Below, in pieces: positions 16,877 through 26,156 of a stretch of DNA of 64,000 bases. Source of the DNA: Arthrobacter sp. S39 (GTDB lineage Bacteria > Actinomycetota > Actinomycetes > Actinomycetales > Micrococcaceae); the NCBI RefSeq assembly GCF_004320525.1, contig NZ_SIHX01000002.1, positions 310,001-374,000 on the forward strand, written 5' to 3'. How positions within the stretch are numbered: the first letter of the stretch is position 1; every line of letters begins with the position of its first letter. The notes under the pieces are model-generated. The model did no database searches. It was not told the origin of the DNA and was given only the letters and a program-made list of their open reading frames with translations. The position numbers and the translations under genes were made by a program.

Positions 16877-18145
16877 TCAGCTGGCTGGAGCCCGGCGGCG
16901 CGTGAGCAACTGCCAAAGAGTCCACACGGTGACGATTCCGACCAGTGCCATGGCTCCGGTGCCTAGCCCGGAATAGCCGACGGCGGCGAGGACGGGTCCT
17001 GCCAAGGCTCCGCAAGTTGCTCCGGTGAGGTTCATGAGGAGGTCTGAAACGCCCTGGAGGGGACCCCGTTCGACTGCTGATACCGAGTCGCCAACCAATG
17101 CCGAACCGGAAACGATTGATGCGGACCATCCCAGGCCCAGGAGGATCAGGCTTGGAGTCACCATGGTGTGCGGGGCGAGCCAGGCGAGCACTAAGGAAGC
17201 AAGCAGCATTGCCTGACCCAGCAGCAGCACGGGAATCCGGCCGAGGCGGTCTGAGAGCCATCCGAACAGCGGCGAAAGACCGAACATGCCTGCAATGTGG
17301 AGGCTTATGGTCATGCCGACTACGGTAAGGCTTGCCCCGTTGTTGTGCAGATGCACCGGGGTCATTGCCATGAGTGCCACCATGGTGCCGTGGCTGAGCG
17401 CCACCACGGTAACGGCGTAGCGGGCGCCGGGTTTGCGGCGAAGGATCTTGAAGCCGGAATCAGGTTTGGTTCTGGTGCCGCTGTCTTTTCCCGGTTTGGG
17501 CCCCCGAACCGGAGGCTTAAGCCGGAGGCCTGCATAAAAGACGAGGGCGGCAAGTAACTGGGCTGCCACTGTGAACGCGAACGCGCCCGTTAGGGGCGGC
17601 AAGTGGAGCAGTGTGCCGACGGCCTCTCCGGGTTCGAAGAGGTTGGGGCCCGACACTGCCCCTATGGTGGTTGACCATACGACGATGGAAAGGTCGCGGC
17701 CACGGGTGTTTGGTGTTGACAGATCCGTGGCGGCGAAGCGGGCCTGGAAGCTCACAGCGGTTCCCGCGCCAAGCAGGATGAGCCCAATCAGCAAGGCCGG
17801 GAAGGAGGACAGTGCCGCCGAGGCGATGGCGATGGCTGCACCGAATCCGGACGTCAGCGATCCGGCCGCGAGCGAAACTCCCCGTCCCCGTTTCACGGCG
17901 GCGCGGGCCAGGGGGATGGCAAAGGCGGCGGCGCCGAGTGTGTTCATCGTGGCGGCCATGCCTGACCAGGCCGTGGAACCGGAAACCTGGACGGCAAGGA
18001 GGGAACCGAGCGAGAGCGAGGCGCCCATTCCTAGTCCGCCGAGGATCTGTCCTGCGATAAGAACGCCGATGGTGCGCCGCTGTCGTGCGTGCCGGTCAGG
18101 GGCGTCATTTTCAGCGGCTACTTGATGTGTGGCAGGAGTTTCCAT
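16877..18145 (-). CDS. MFS transporter, last gene of glycoside operon
   Basis: A 422-residue, 12-helix transporter: GQILGGLGMGASLSLGSLLA in helix 1, SGSTAWSGMAATMNTLGAA in helix 2, and LSDRLGRIPVLLLGQ in the central loop. I take ATG 18145 (METPATHQ), since the region before it overlaps the TetR gene in another frame. It is clearly paralogous to the transporter at 26924-28204: both share GLG/GIG-TGATLSLG-type helix 1, VSGST-WSGMAAT and ARFAATDL segments. Position after the TetR gene suggests efflux or uptake of a glycoside or aglycone. Confidence 0.88.
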   Translation of the reverse strand: METPATHQVAAENDAPDRHARQRRTIGVLIAGQILGGLGMGASLSLGSLLAVQVSGSTAWSGMAATMNTLGAAAFAIPLARAAVKRGRGVSLAAGSLTSGFGAAIAIASAALSSFPALLIGLILLGAGTAVSFQARFAATDLSTPNTRGRDLSIVVWSTTIGAVSGPNLFEPGEAVGTLLHLPPLTGAFAFTVAAQLLAALVFYAGLRLKPPVRGPKPGKDSGTRTKPDSGFKILRRKPGARYAVTVVALSHGTMVALMAMTPVHLHNNGASLTVVGMTISLHIAGMFGLSPLFGWLSDRLGRIPVLLLGQAMLLASLVLAWLAPHTMVTPSLILLGLGWSASIVSGSALVGDSVSAVERGPLQGVSDLLMNLTGATCGALAGPVLAAVGYSGLGTGAMALVGIVTVWTLWQLLTRRRAPAS

Positions 18146-18227
18146 GTCTTTTGACTTTCTCCGGTGACGGGGCACGGCAACAGAGGGGAACGTCCGCGGA
18201 TCAAGCGGAACTCCCCGGTGCCGGACC

Positions 18228-18857
18228 TTAGCCCCAGGTGGTCTTGATGCTTTCGATGAAGGTTCTGAACTGCGACACCATGGAGAAACTCCCTGGAGCG
18301 CAGAGCCATTGCTGCTGCATGCCGTCGAGGACGGCGATGGTGTTGTTGACGATTGCCTCCACGGGCGCGTCCTGTGCGACGTCCCCGTGGACCTTCCCGT
18401 CTTCCAACGCTTCGCCAAGCCACCGGCGCAGGCTCGAGTAGTGGTCCAGAAGCCATTGATGCGCGGGGTGTCCCGGTTCGGTGGCTTCGGCCGAGAGCCT
18501 CACGAAAAGCCCCACCCAGTCGGGCCGGGTGGAGTTCCTCGCAACCAGGGACACCAGGGCATCGAAGGCTGCCCAGCCCAGCGGAGCCTGCTCGCCGTCG
18601 AAAAGGAAGTTTGCGTCTTCCTTGGAGCGGTGCTCGAGCACCGCCGCCAGCAAGACCGTTTTGGACGGAAAATGATGGAGCAGGCCGGATTGCGAGAGTC
18701 CGGTCTTCGCCGCGACATCGGCGATGGAGGTTCCACCGTAACCGCCCACTGCGAAGAGTTCAATCGCGGCCTGGATTGCCTTCAGCCTTGCTGTTTCGCC
18801 GCTCTGACGGCGTCTGGGGTGCTCCCGCTCGATCCGGTATCCGGCTGGGTACGACAT
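18228..18857 (-). CDS. TetR-family regulator of glycoside operon
   Basis: A 209-residue regulator with N-terminal DNA-binding domain RLKAIQAAIELFAVGGYGGTS, IADVAAKTGLSQSGLLHHFPSK (recognition helix about residues 45-65), and a helical effector domain. The ATG at 18857 follows AAGGAG at 7 nt. It begins 4 nt after the GH3 stop, so it is co-transcribed with the enzyme. The perfect palindrome at 22728-22743 before the first operon gene is its most likely operator, giving an autoregulated operon. Confidence 0.92.
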   Translation of the reverse strand: MSYPAGYRIEREHPRRRQSGETARLKAIQAAIELFAVGGYGGTSIADVAAKTGLSQSGLLHHFPSKTVLLAAVLEHRSKEDANFLFDGEQAPLGWAAFDALVSLVARNSTRPDWVGLFVRLSAEATEPGHPAHQWLLDHYSSLRRWLGEALEDGKVHGDVAQDAPVEAIVNNTIAVLDGMQQQWLCAPGSFSMVSQFRTFIESIKTTWG

Positions 18858-18861
18858 GGGT

Positions 18862-21366
18862 TTACTCCTTGCTTGTTCCGGCCGTCATGGCCTCGCGCCC
18901 TGTGGGAGCCAGTTCCAGTCTGACATCGCCAAGTCCACGCGCGATGACGATCCGGCCTCCGACGATGTCGTCCCAGCGATGGACAGTGCTGTTCCACAGC
19001 CGTTGCGCGCGGGGATCGCAGCTGACGTCGATGCTTGCCTGTTCGCCGGGTTCCAGGTGAAGCTGCGCCCAGCCGATGAGCCGTGGAGGGATGGAGGGGT
19101 CATCGGGGAAGCGGTAGACCTGCACGGTTTCTGTTCCTGCGCGGTTCCCGGCGTTGCCGAGCGTCACGCGTACGGACTTCACGGTTTCCCGCTCCATGGA
19201 CGTGATCTCGGCGGCCTTGTAGTCCCATTCGGTGTAGCCGAGGCCATGTCCGAACCAGAACAGGGGCTGCTCGGTGGAGGTGCTCCATCCGCGGTATCCC
19301 ACTCCTGTTCCCTCTGAGTAGGAAAGCTTGCCGTTACCTGGTGTCACTGACCATGCCGGGCCTTGGCCGTCCCGGGCGGGGAAGGTGGTTACCAAGCGTC
19401 CTGCAGGTTCGACGTCGCCGGTCAGTGCCGCGGCGATGGCGTCGCCCGCTTCCTGTCCCGGCAGGCCGGCAAAGAGCACGGCGTCCACGTCCGCGATCCA
19501 GGGCATGAGAACGGGTGTGGCGGCGTTCAGGACCACGACCGTCCGTTTCGCCACGGCTGCCACGGCCGCCACGAGGGCGTCCTGGTCCCCGGGGAGGGCG
19601 AGGGTGCTCTTGTCCTGGCCTTCGGTTTCCTGTTCCTGCGTGTAACCGACGACGATGACGGCCACGTCGGCGTCCGCGGCGGCCGCCACAGCGTCCCGGA
19701 TGGCGGCGGCGCTGTTTTTCAGTGCGGGTTCCGCGACCAGGCCGATGAGGCGGTTCTCGTTCTCAGCTTCAGTGGTCGCGGTGATCCGTGCGCCCGGAGC
19801 GACGTCCAGTGGTACGGCATGGCTCTTGGGACGGAAGAAGCCACCGCCTGGACCGTCGTGGAAGGGCGTCCGTATGGACTCCCGGTATCCAGGCGCGGAT
19901 ACGTCCCAATTGCCGGCCCCGCGGGTGCCGATCATCATCCTGGCGGGCTGGTCGATTGCCAGCTCGGCTGAGAGTTCGATGGACGCCGCTCCGGAGGCCC
20001 AGCTTTCTCCGCTGACTTCAAGCTCCGGGATTTCGAGATGGCGGGTGACGAGCAGCTTTCCTTCCTTGTCGAAGGTCCGTGCGCGCGCGCCGCGGGTCCC
20101 GGTTTCCGGGTCCCGGAGGAGTTCGGGATTCGCTGCGAGCCATTGGGTGCGGGTCCGGACCCCATCGACGATGGTTACGCGGTCCTCGCCGAGGGCCCGC
20201 GTTATTCCCGTGGCAGCGCTGACGACGTGGGGCGGGCGCACGATGGCGGAGCCGCCGCCTTGCGCCACGGTATCGATGGCGTGACGGCCGATGACCACCA
20301 CGCTTTCGGTGGAGTCCTTGCGGAGTGGAAGAGTGTTGTCGCGGTTGACCAGGACGGCCATGCTGCGGGCGGCGAGTCGGCGCAGCTGTTCGCGGCGTTC
20401 CGGGCTGTCAGGGCGGGGCAGGTTCTTTGTCCAGGTGCCGCCGCCGGCGAAGGCGCCCACCCGCGATGCGAGCCTGAGAAGTCTGCGGAGGTGGTCATCG
20501 ATGGTGTCTTCGGACACGTCACCTTTTTGGACGGAATCCACCAGGGACCGGTTCCAGGGAGTGTCCGGTCCGGGCATGACGAGGTCGAGTCCGCCGTTGG
20601 CGCTTTCCACGGCTGTTTTGGTGGCGAGCCAGTCGGACATCACCAGCCCGTCAAAGCCCCATTCCTCTTTGAGGATCTTGTTCAGGAGTTCGTCGTGCTC
20701 GGTGGCCGTGGTTCCGTTGATCTTGTTGTAGGAGGCCATGATCGCCCAGGGTCGGGCGTCTTCCACCATGATCTGGAAGGGCAGCAGATACAACTCCCGG
20801 AGAACGTCTTCTGGAACCACCGAGTCCACGGTGGTGCGCTCGGTTTCGGCTTCGTTGGCCAGGAAGTGTTTGGGTGTCGCCGCGATTCCCCGTTTCTGCA
20901 GGGATTGTACGTAGGCCGCTCCTAGGTGGCCGGTGAGGACGGGGTCTTCGCTGAAGCATTCAAACAGGCGTCCGCCCAGAGGGGTCCGGTGAAGGTTCAC
21001 CGTGGGTCCCAGGACAACATGGGTCTCTTGGTCCTCTGCTTCGTCTGCAAGGATTTGTCCGACCTCGCGCATCACGTCCAGGTCCCAGCTTTGGGCGATG
21101 AGCGCTGCGTTGGGCAGCAGGCAAGCGACCCGTCCTCCGACCACCAGTGGCCCGCGTACCCCTGAGGGGCCATCGGACATGATGATTTCCTGGAGGCCGA
21201 TCGCGGGTTCATCGGACAAGCTGAACATCCTTGCGCCCGAGAGGAGCTTCACCTTCGAAGGAAGGTCCAAAGCGGCAATTGCCTGTTCGATGGCGCTGCC
21301 AAGGTCCTGGCCCATTGCTGCAGTCTCTTCACTGTCTGTGCAGGTGGGGACTTGATTTTCGCTCAT
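18862..21366 (-). CDS. Glycoside hydrolase family 3 beta-glycosidase
   Basis: An 834-residue GH3 enzyme with no signal peptide, so cytoplasmic. The N-terminal TIM-barrel domain contains IIMSDGPSGVRG and KHFLANEAETERTTVD, with the nucleophile Asp in GLVMSDWLATKTAVESANGG. The C-terminal alpha/beta domain contains TVVVLNAATPVLMPWI and AGLPGQEAGDAIA, and a fibronectin-III-like tail follows (VRVTLGNAGNRAGTETVQVY). A PA14-like insert may occupy about residues 400-520. It likely hydrolyses a beta-glucoside imported by the upstream GPH symporter. The start overlaps the symporter stop as ATGA. Confidence 0.95.
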   Translation of the reverse strand: MSENQVPTCTDSEETAAMGQDLGSAIEQAIAALDLPSKVKLLSGARMFSLSDEPAIGLQEIIMSDGPSGVRGPLVVGGRVACLLPNAALIAQSWDLDVMREVGQILADEAEDQETHVVLGPTVNLHRTPLGGRLFECFSEDPVLTGHLGAAYVQSLQKRGIAATPKHFLANEAETERTTVDSVVPEDVLRELYLLPFQIMVEDARPWAIMASYNKINGTTATEHDELLNKILKEEWGFDGLVMSDWLATKTAVESANGGLDLVMPGPDTPWNRSLVDSVQKGDVSEDTIDDHLRRLLRLASRVGAFAGGGTWTKNLPRPDSPERREQLRRLAARSMAVLVNRDNTLPLRKDSTESVVVIGRHAIDTVAQGGGSAIVRPPHVVSAATGITRALGEDRVTIVDGVRTRTQWLAANPELLRDPETGTRGARARTFDKEGKLLVTRHLEIPELEVSGESWASGAASIELSAELAIDQPARMMIGTRGAGNWDVSAPGYRESIRTPFHDGPGGGFFRPKSHAVPLDVAPGARITATTEAENENRLIGLVAEPALKNSAAAIRDAVAAAADADVAVIVVGYTQEQETEGQDKSTLALPGDQDALVAAVAAVAKRTVVVLNAATPVLMPWIADVDAVLFAGLPGQEAGDAIAAALTGDVEPAGRLVTTFPARDGQGPAWSVTPGNGKLSYSEGTGVGYRGWSTSTEQPLFWFGHGLGYTEWDYKAAEITSMERETVKSVRVTLGNAGNRAGTETVQVYRFPDDPSIPPRLIGWAQLHLEPGEQASIDVSCDPRAQRLWNSTVHRWDDIVGGRIVIARGLGDVRLELAPTGREAMTAGTSKE

Positions 21367-22652
21367 CGGACCTTCTTTACCGGGAGGATGGTCAGCGCAC
21401 CGAGCAGGGCAATCACGGCCGCTACGGTCAGCAGGAGGTCGTAGCTGCCGCCACCCAATGTGAGCAGTGCAGCTGATACTGCCGGTGCAAGTGTCTGGGG
21501 ACCGGCCATGGCGATGTTGAAGACGCCCAGGTCCTTCGCTGTGTCATCCGGGTTGGGGAGGACATCGATGACGAGGGCGAGGTCAACAGCGATGTAGATG
21601 CCGAAGCCGATGCCGATGACCAGTTCCGCCCAATAGAACCCGGTGGTGGAGTCAGCCAGGGTCAGCATCCACGTGCCTATGCCGAAGATGATGGCTGAGA
21701 TCCAGATGAAGACCTTTCGACGCCCAAGCCTGTCCGATACCCATCCGGCTATTTGGCCTGCCGTAACGAGGGCGAGGGTGTAAATGAGGACACCGGTCGC
21801 CAAAGCACCTGCTGCGTCCTCTTTGGAAAGGCCCAGGTCCTGCTGCAGGTACAAGAGGCGGAACGTGACGAACATGAACAGTGCCAGGACGACGAGAAAG
21901 CGTGAGATCCAGGCGAATGCGAAGTCCGGGTGCTTGACCGGGTTTACCCAGAATGTCTTGAATGCGGTGCGCAGGCCGCCTTCGGATGCAGGCCGGCGTT
22001 CCATGGGCTGGTCCGGCAGCACGAATGCAAAGACGAGGACAAGGATCAGGCCGAGGACTCCGGGAACCAGGAAGAGAAGGAGCATGTTCTGCCCGAGAAG
22101 ACTTGCCGAGTACGCCGCCCCCAAGCCTGCGGCCTGGGAGGCGATGCCAATCATGCCGCTGACTTTGCCGCGCTGCCACTGAGGTATCTGGTCTGCCAGC
22201 GATGCTGTATGGGCAGCGACCGCAGCATTGCCAAATGCCTGAGCCAAGAACCAGCCAATGCCAAGAACCACGACATTTGGTGCCAGCGCGATCACGGCCA
22301 GGCTCACCAGGAGTCCCACGGCGCCAGCGACCAGCCACGGGCGACGGCGGCCGAAACGGCCAATGGTGCGGTCGCTGAGCCGGCCAAAGATGGGGTCGAA
22401 GAGGAGGGCGGCGAAGGCGCCCATGGAGATCACGAGACCGAGTGTAGGGGCAACTGCAGCCTCGGACACCAAGGACTGCACCTTGAGCGTCATCCCGGCC
22501 ACTATGGGCACGGAAAGGGCCGTCATAAGCCCGAGCCGGGCCAGCACCATCGTGGCGATCACGTTTGCTTTGGCTTTTTCCTTGGGAGCAAAGGCGGTGG
22601 GCGACGGCAACGACGCCCCTGCAGCCGGATCAGACACAACCATGGGTCTCAT
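21363..22652 (-). CDS. GPH/sucrose-type glycoside symporter (MFS)
   Basis: A 429-residue membrane protein with about 12 helices, like the glycoside-pentoside-hexuronide:cation symporters and plant-type sucrose carriers. Seen: FDPIFGRLSDRTIGRFGRRRPWL in loop 2-3, ADQIPQWQRGKVSG, and a mirrored GWVSDRLGRRKVF in the second half. It should import an intact glycoside for the GH3 enzyme. The start is ambiguous between GTG 22655, ATG 22652 and ATG 22643; only weak GA-rich ribosome binding sequence is present. It is the first gene of the four-gene operon. Confidence 0.88.
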   Translation of the reverse strand: MRPMVVSDPAAGASLPSPTAFAPKEKAKANVIATMVLARLGLMTALSVPIVAGMTLKVQSLVSEAAVAPTLGLVISMGAFAALLFDPIFGRLSDRTIGRFGRRRPWLVAGAVGLLVSLAVIALAPNVVVLGIGWFLAQAFGNAAVAAHTASLADQIPQWQRGKVSGMIGIASQAAGLGAAYSASLLGQNMLLLFLVPGVLGLILVLVFAFVLPDQPMERRPASEGGLRTAFKTFWVNPVKHPDFAFAWISRFLVVLALFMFVTFRLLYLQQDLGLSKEDAAGALATGVLIYTLALVTAGQIAGWVSDRLGRRKVFIWISAIIFGIGTWMLTLADSTTGFYWAELVIGIGFGIYIAVDLALVIDVLPNPDDTAKDLGVFNIAMAGPQTLAPAVSAALLTLGGGSYDLLLTVAAVIALLGALTILPVKKVR

Positions 22653-22727
22653 CACTTTCTATGGATCGGGAGCGGGGAACATCAGGCAGCAATGCCAAAT
22701 GTGATAAATACCACGATAGCACTAACC

Positions 22728-22743
22728 GACCGAGTACTCGGTC
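22728..22743. promoter_or_regulatory. Perfect 16-bp palindrome, TetR operator candidate
   Basis: GACCGAGTACTCGGTC is a perfect palindrome 76 bp upstream of the GPH symporter start, flanked by AACC and TGTT. Its size and position fit a TetR-type operator overlapping the operon promoter. The TetR gene at 18228-18857 is the natural partner. Confidence 0.7.
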
Positions 22744-22854
22744 TGTTAACCGTATTGTTATATAGGGAATTTTTGAAGGAAACCGGCCCGGGAACTGGCC
22801 AGGCTGCGGCCTTCGAGGGAACCGTTTAGAACAGTGATCAGCCACGCCCGCGGC

Positions 22855-23065
22855 GGCAGGGTAATGTGGCGGCCTGGCCTGATCTTCGGCCCAGTGGGCA
22901 TGGCCGGCGGCATTCGTCGGGCGCCTGCTGGGCGGGCACATCCCTGGCCAGATTCTGCTGATGGCCTTCGCCGTCATGATGGTGGCCACCTCCGTGGCCA
23001 TGCTCCGCGGCCGGAAATCAGTGGCCAGCTACGGCGCTTGGGTAGTGGACGCGGAACGGACAAGA
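22855..23065 (+). pseudogene. TauE/SafE sulfite exporter fragment
   Basis: The forward strand encodes, with a frameshift, GLIFGPVGMAGG and FVGRLLGGHIPGQILLMAF, then AVMMVATSVAMLRGRKS, the pattern of TauE/SafE permeases. Only about 70 residues of one end remain. It precedes a rhodanese remnant, as in intact sulfur-handling clusters. Confidence 0.5.
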
Positions 23066-23104
23066 ACCCGCTGGTGCTTTTGGCCAGGACCAAGAAGCCG
23101 CGCA

Positions 23105-23457
23105 GGATATGTGGGACCACCCGGTACGGGTCGGCATCGACAACGTCACCAGCATCGAAGGACTCCCCATGTCCACGCCGACGCTGATCCAGCCCGAGGA
23201 ACTCGACGGATTCGACGCCGCCATGGTCCTGGACGTCCGCAACAAGACCGAGCACACGTCCGGGCACATCCCCGGCTCGTAGCCAGTTCAGCGGCGGCCG
23301 ACTGATGTGGCACCTCGACAAGCTTCCGGCCGACGGCACCATCGTCACCTACTGCCAGTCCGGCGTTCGGAACTCGGTCGCTGCCAGCGCCCTGCGCCGT
23401 GCCGGGTACGACGTCGTCGAACTCGACGGCAGCTACGCCGGCGGGGATGCACGCTGA
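23105..23457 (+). pseudogene. Rhodanese-domain protein remnant
   Basis: DNVTSIEGLPMSTPTLIQPE and then MVLDVRNKTEHTSGHIPGS are followed by a TAG at 23279-23281; the sequence resumes in another frame with LMWHLDKLPADGTIVTYCQSGVRNS, including the rhodanese Cys loop CQSGVR, and ends at 23457. Together this is the C-terminal rhodanese half of an MBL-fold/rhodanese (persulfide-dioxygenase-like) protein, disrupted by a small deletion and frameshift. The MBL part is missing. Confidence 0.7.
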
Positions 23458-23561
23458 ACTCTTTTCCCGCAGCCTAACCAGGCATCTCCTGAGACGCCCG
23501 GGCTGGTCACTCCTCCGGCTCGGGCAGCCCTGCCTGTCCGGGATTTGGCCCTGCAATTGGT

Positions 23562-24180
23562 TTAGTCACTCGACGAAGTCTTGTCGTGCTTGCGGACATA
23601 GGCGCGACTGGCGCGTTGTCTGGCACCGCATCGTTCGGAGCGCCACTGGCGCCTTGAGTGGGTTCGAAGCAGGAATCGATCGCATGGCTTGGACGCGCAC
23701 TGCCGAGGCGATGCGCATCCAGGCCGGTTAACAATGAAGCGGCATCCTCGGTGATCTTCGCCATGTCGTGATCCAAGAGCTGGGTAACTGGGTGGCTCAG
23801 GACTCGGGACAGACCTTGAGCAGGGTCGTAACGCAGCGGCGCCGCGCTTGGCACTGCTGTCAGGGCGCGATTGATGGCCTCCAGGGATGCGGCAGCCGGC
23901 GCGCGACGCCCTTGGTGTGCGATTCCGGGACCTCCCGGAGGTGCCCTCTCAGGTCCGTGAGTTGCAGCTGGCAATAGGCCAACAGTCCGGTTCCTTCGGG
24001 CGCGAGTTCGTGCGTTACCAGCCATGCAGTGGCATTTTCCGGGCTGTTCAGTTCATTGACCCGATGCCCGCCGGGAAGGCTAACGATAGTGACCAGCGTC
24101 GGGCAGGGATGCTCGACGATCCCCGAGCGGCAGGCTGTGGGTTCTTCATGCTTATCACGGTGCCGACTGGCTTTTAACAT
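23562..24180 (-). pseudogene. Decayed CGNR zinc-finger (ABATE-domain) regulator
   Basis: Fragments in several minus frames rebuild a CGNR regulator: RVNELNSPENATAWLVTHELAPEG (ABATE-like N-terminal part), LEAINRALTAVPSAAPLRYD, TQLLDHDMAKITEDAASLLTG, and a C-terminal zinc-finger part RQWRSERCGARQRASRAYVRKHD ending at 23562. Frameshifts separate them and the first Cys motif is degraded. The intact relative is at 25436-26038. It diverges from the luciferase-like gene at 24244, its probable former target. Confidence 0.65.
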
Positions 24181-24243
24181 GAGGCAGCCCTAGAGTAATT
24201 ATCACGTTAAAACCGATATTTTTCCGTTATGTGAGGTATTTTC

Positions 24244-25311
24244 ATGAGTAGTTCGCGCTCTTGCGGCACGGCCCCGTTCGTCTTGTCGGTACTGGACAAC
24301 GCCTTTACGGGGGTCGGCCACTCTGTGCAGGAAACCTACGATGAGATCATCGCGCTTGCGCAGTTGGCGGACCGGCGCGGTTTCCAGCGGTTTTGGATGT
24401 CCGAGCATCATGCGATGCCCGGCGCTTCCATACCTTCCCCGCAGTTGATGATGGCTCGGCTGACCGGCGAGACTGAGCGCATCCGGCTCGGCGCGGGCGG
24501 AATCATGTTGCCTAACCACGTGCCCCTGGTCGTCGCTGAGCAAATCGGCATGCTCGACGCGCTGGCCCCTGGCCGGATCGATCTGGGGCTGGGGCGGGCT
24601 CCCGGTACGGACGGGGCAACTGCTTCAGCCCTGCGCCGTCACCACACGGCGAATGACGAATTTCCCGAGCAAATCGCAGAACTGCTGGGCTTTCTGGACA
24701 AGGACTTCCCAGAAGATCATCCCTACCGGCATGTGCACGCCGTGCCGGGCCCCTGGCAGGCAGAGCAGAACCGCATCCCGCTGCCGGAGACGAGTGCTGA
24801 TATCTGGATTCTGGGGTCCTCCATCTACTCGGCGCAGGTCGCCGCACGGCTTGGTCGGCCCTATGCCTTCGCCCTACAGTTCGGCAGCGCCGACATTGTC
24901 AACGCCATGCGGATCTACCGCCAAAGATTCCGCCCATCTCCCTTCCTTGAGGAACCGTACAGCCTGGTCAGCATTGGGGCGATCGCGGATGAAGATCCCG
25001 CCGAGGCCCGCCGTCAATCAACTTCCACCGCGATGGCGATGTTACGAATGTTCCAGCGCAAGCCCTTCTCACTGCTTCCTCCCGAGGAAGTGGAGGCCTT
25101 CAACGGCAACGCCCAGGAGAGACTGGTCATTGAGGAATATACCGATCGGGCCCTTCATGGAACCCCTGCCCAGGTGGCAGCGGGCTTGGAGGAGCTTCAC
25201 GGCCAAACAGGTGCCGACGAGGTGATGTTGGTTGTTCAGGGCTATTCGCGCCGCGCTCAAGCACGCACGTTGGAACTGATTGCAGATCACTACGGCATGC
25301 CCACTGGCTAA
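24244..25311 (+). CDS. Luciferase-like (LLM class) flavin-dependent oxidoreductase
   Basis: A 355-residue TIM-barrel protein of the bacterial-luciferase superfamily, close to the MsnO8-type LLM subfamily in appearance. Seen: ALAQLADRRGFQRFWMSEHHAMPG near residue 40, TERIRLGAGGIMLPNHVPL, LDALAPGRIDLGLGRAPG, and a C-terminal TPAQVAAGLEELHGQTGADEVML. It likely oxidises an unknown small molecule with reduced flavin and O2, or uses F420. The ATG at 24244 follows GTGAGG at 8 nt. It is flanked by CGNR regulators, one intact and one decayed, on the other strand. Confidence 0.9.
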   Translation: MSSSRSCGTAPFVLSVLDNAFTGVGHSVQETYDEIIALAQLADRRGFQRFWMSEHHAMPGASIPSPQLMMARLTGETERIRLGAGGIMLPNHVPLVVAEQIGMLDALAPGRIDLGLGRAPGTDGATASALRRHHTANDEFPEQIAELLGFLDKDFPEDHPYRHVHAVPGPWQAEQNRIPLPETSADIWILGSSIYSAQVAARLGRPYAFALQFGSADIVNAMRIYRQRFRPSPFLEEPYSLVSIGAIADEDPAEARRQSTSTAMAMLRMFQRKPFSLLPPEEVEAFNGNAQERLVIEEYTDRALHGTPAQVAAGLEELHGQTGADEVMLVVQGYSRRAQARTLELIADHYGMPTG

Positions 25312-25435
25312 CGGTCACATCCCCACAATCGGAAATCCTTCTGTGCCGAATATTCCCTCACTGGGGCAGGGGGGTGACGTGTTGCGGTCGTGGCGGCCAG
25401 GGGAGGAGAGAGGACGTAGCGGCGGCGGGGGTTGG

Positions 25436-26038
25436 TCAGGTAAGAGTGCGGGAGTTTTTCTTGGCGTAGGCGCGCGCTGCCCTGACCCGGTCGCCGCAGC
25501 GTGTTGAGCACCATTGACGGCGGGCGTGGGTGCGGAGCATGAAGCGTCCGCATGATGGTGCTGCGCATTGCGTGAGCATGGCGGCAGCCTCGCCGGTGAC
25601 CAGGTTGAGTACGTCGGCGGCAATGGTTGACAGGGCTTGCTCGACGGCCTGGGTTTCTGCGTATTTCTGCCGGGCGTGGAAGCCGCGCTGCCCGTCCCAG
25701 GCGAGCAGGGTGACGGAGGGGATCTGCATCATCGCGTCATTGATGGCCGCTATCGCCTGCTCGTCCGGTGAGGCACCGGTCGCGGCTACGCCGAGCACAC
25801 CGCGAACTGCGCGGCGGAATTCCCGCAGGCGGTTACTGCAGTAGTCATACAGTTCCACATCAGGCGCGGCCAAGTTCCGCTCGATCATCCACTGCGTCGC
25901 CCGCTCGGGAGTGCGCAGGAGGTCTCCTTCCTTGGGGTCGTCCTGCCGGCCCGCGCTGTTGGCCAGCGCCAGGGACGGATGAACGTCTTCCCCGGGGGCA
26001 GGGGGCATCAATTCCGCGTGTGAGAGCAGCAAGGACAT
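25436..26038 (-). CDS. CGNR zinc-finger (ABATE-domain) transcriptional regulator
   Basis: A 200-residue regulator taking ATG 26038. The N-terminal ABATE-like domain includes SLALANSAGRQDDP and LLRTPERATQWMIERNL; the C-terminal zinc finger is CAAPSCGRFMLRTHARRQWCSTRCGDRVRAARAY, where the CGDR substitutes the usual CGNR. Such proteins are thought to be stress-gene or catabolic regulators with a metal-bound DNA-contact module. An in-frame start at 26092 is open but would place the dyad at 26083-26098 inside the coding region. It diverges from the MBL-fold/MFS pair and probably controls it. Confidence 0.85.
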   Translation of the reverse strand: MSLLLSHAELMPPAPGEDVHPSLALANSAGRQDDPKEGDLLRTPERATQWMIERNLAAPDVELYDYCSNRLREFRRAVRGVLGVAATGASPDEQAIAAINDAMMQIPSVTLLAWDGQRGFHARQKYAETQAVEQALSTIAADVLNLVTGEAAAMLTQCAAPSCGRFMLRTHARRQWCSTRCGDRVRAARAYAKKNSRTLT

Positions 26039-26082
26039 GTTCTCATGGTACCTGTTTGCGGAATCCGTGAGAACTAGTCTAG

Positions 26083-26098
26083 TGTTCCTCATGGAACA
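26083..26098. promoter_or_regulatory. TGTTCC-N4-GGAACA dyad between CGNR and MBL genes
   Basis: TGTTCC (26083-26088) and GGAACA (26093-26098) flank TCAT; outer CTAG strings extend the symmetry imperfectly. It lies in the divergent promoter region, 45 bp before the CGNR start and 59 bp before the MBL start, so it is a candidate operator for the CGNR protein. Confidence 0.5.
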
Positions 26099-26156
26099 TC
26101 TAGTGCCTTTCCGTGAGATCTATCCGGGAGGTCATCCAAAATCCGGAAGGGACCCC

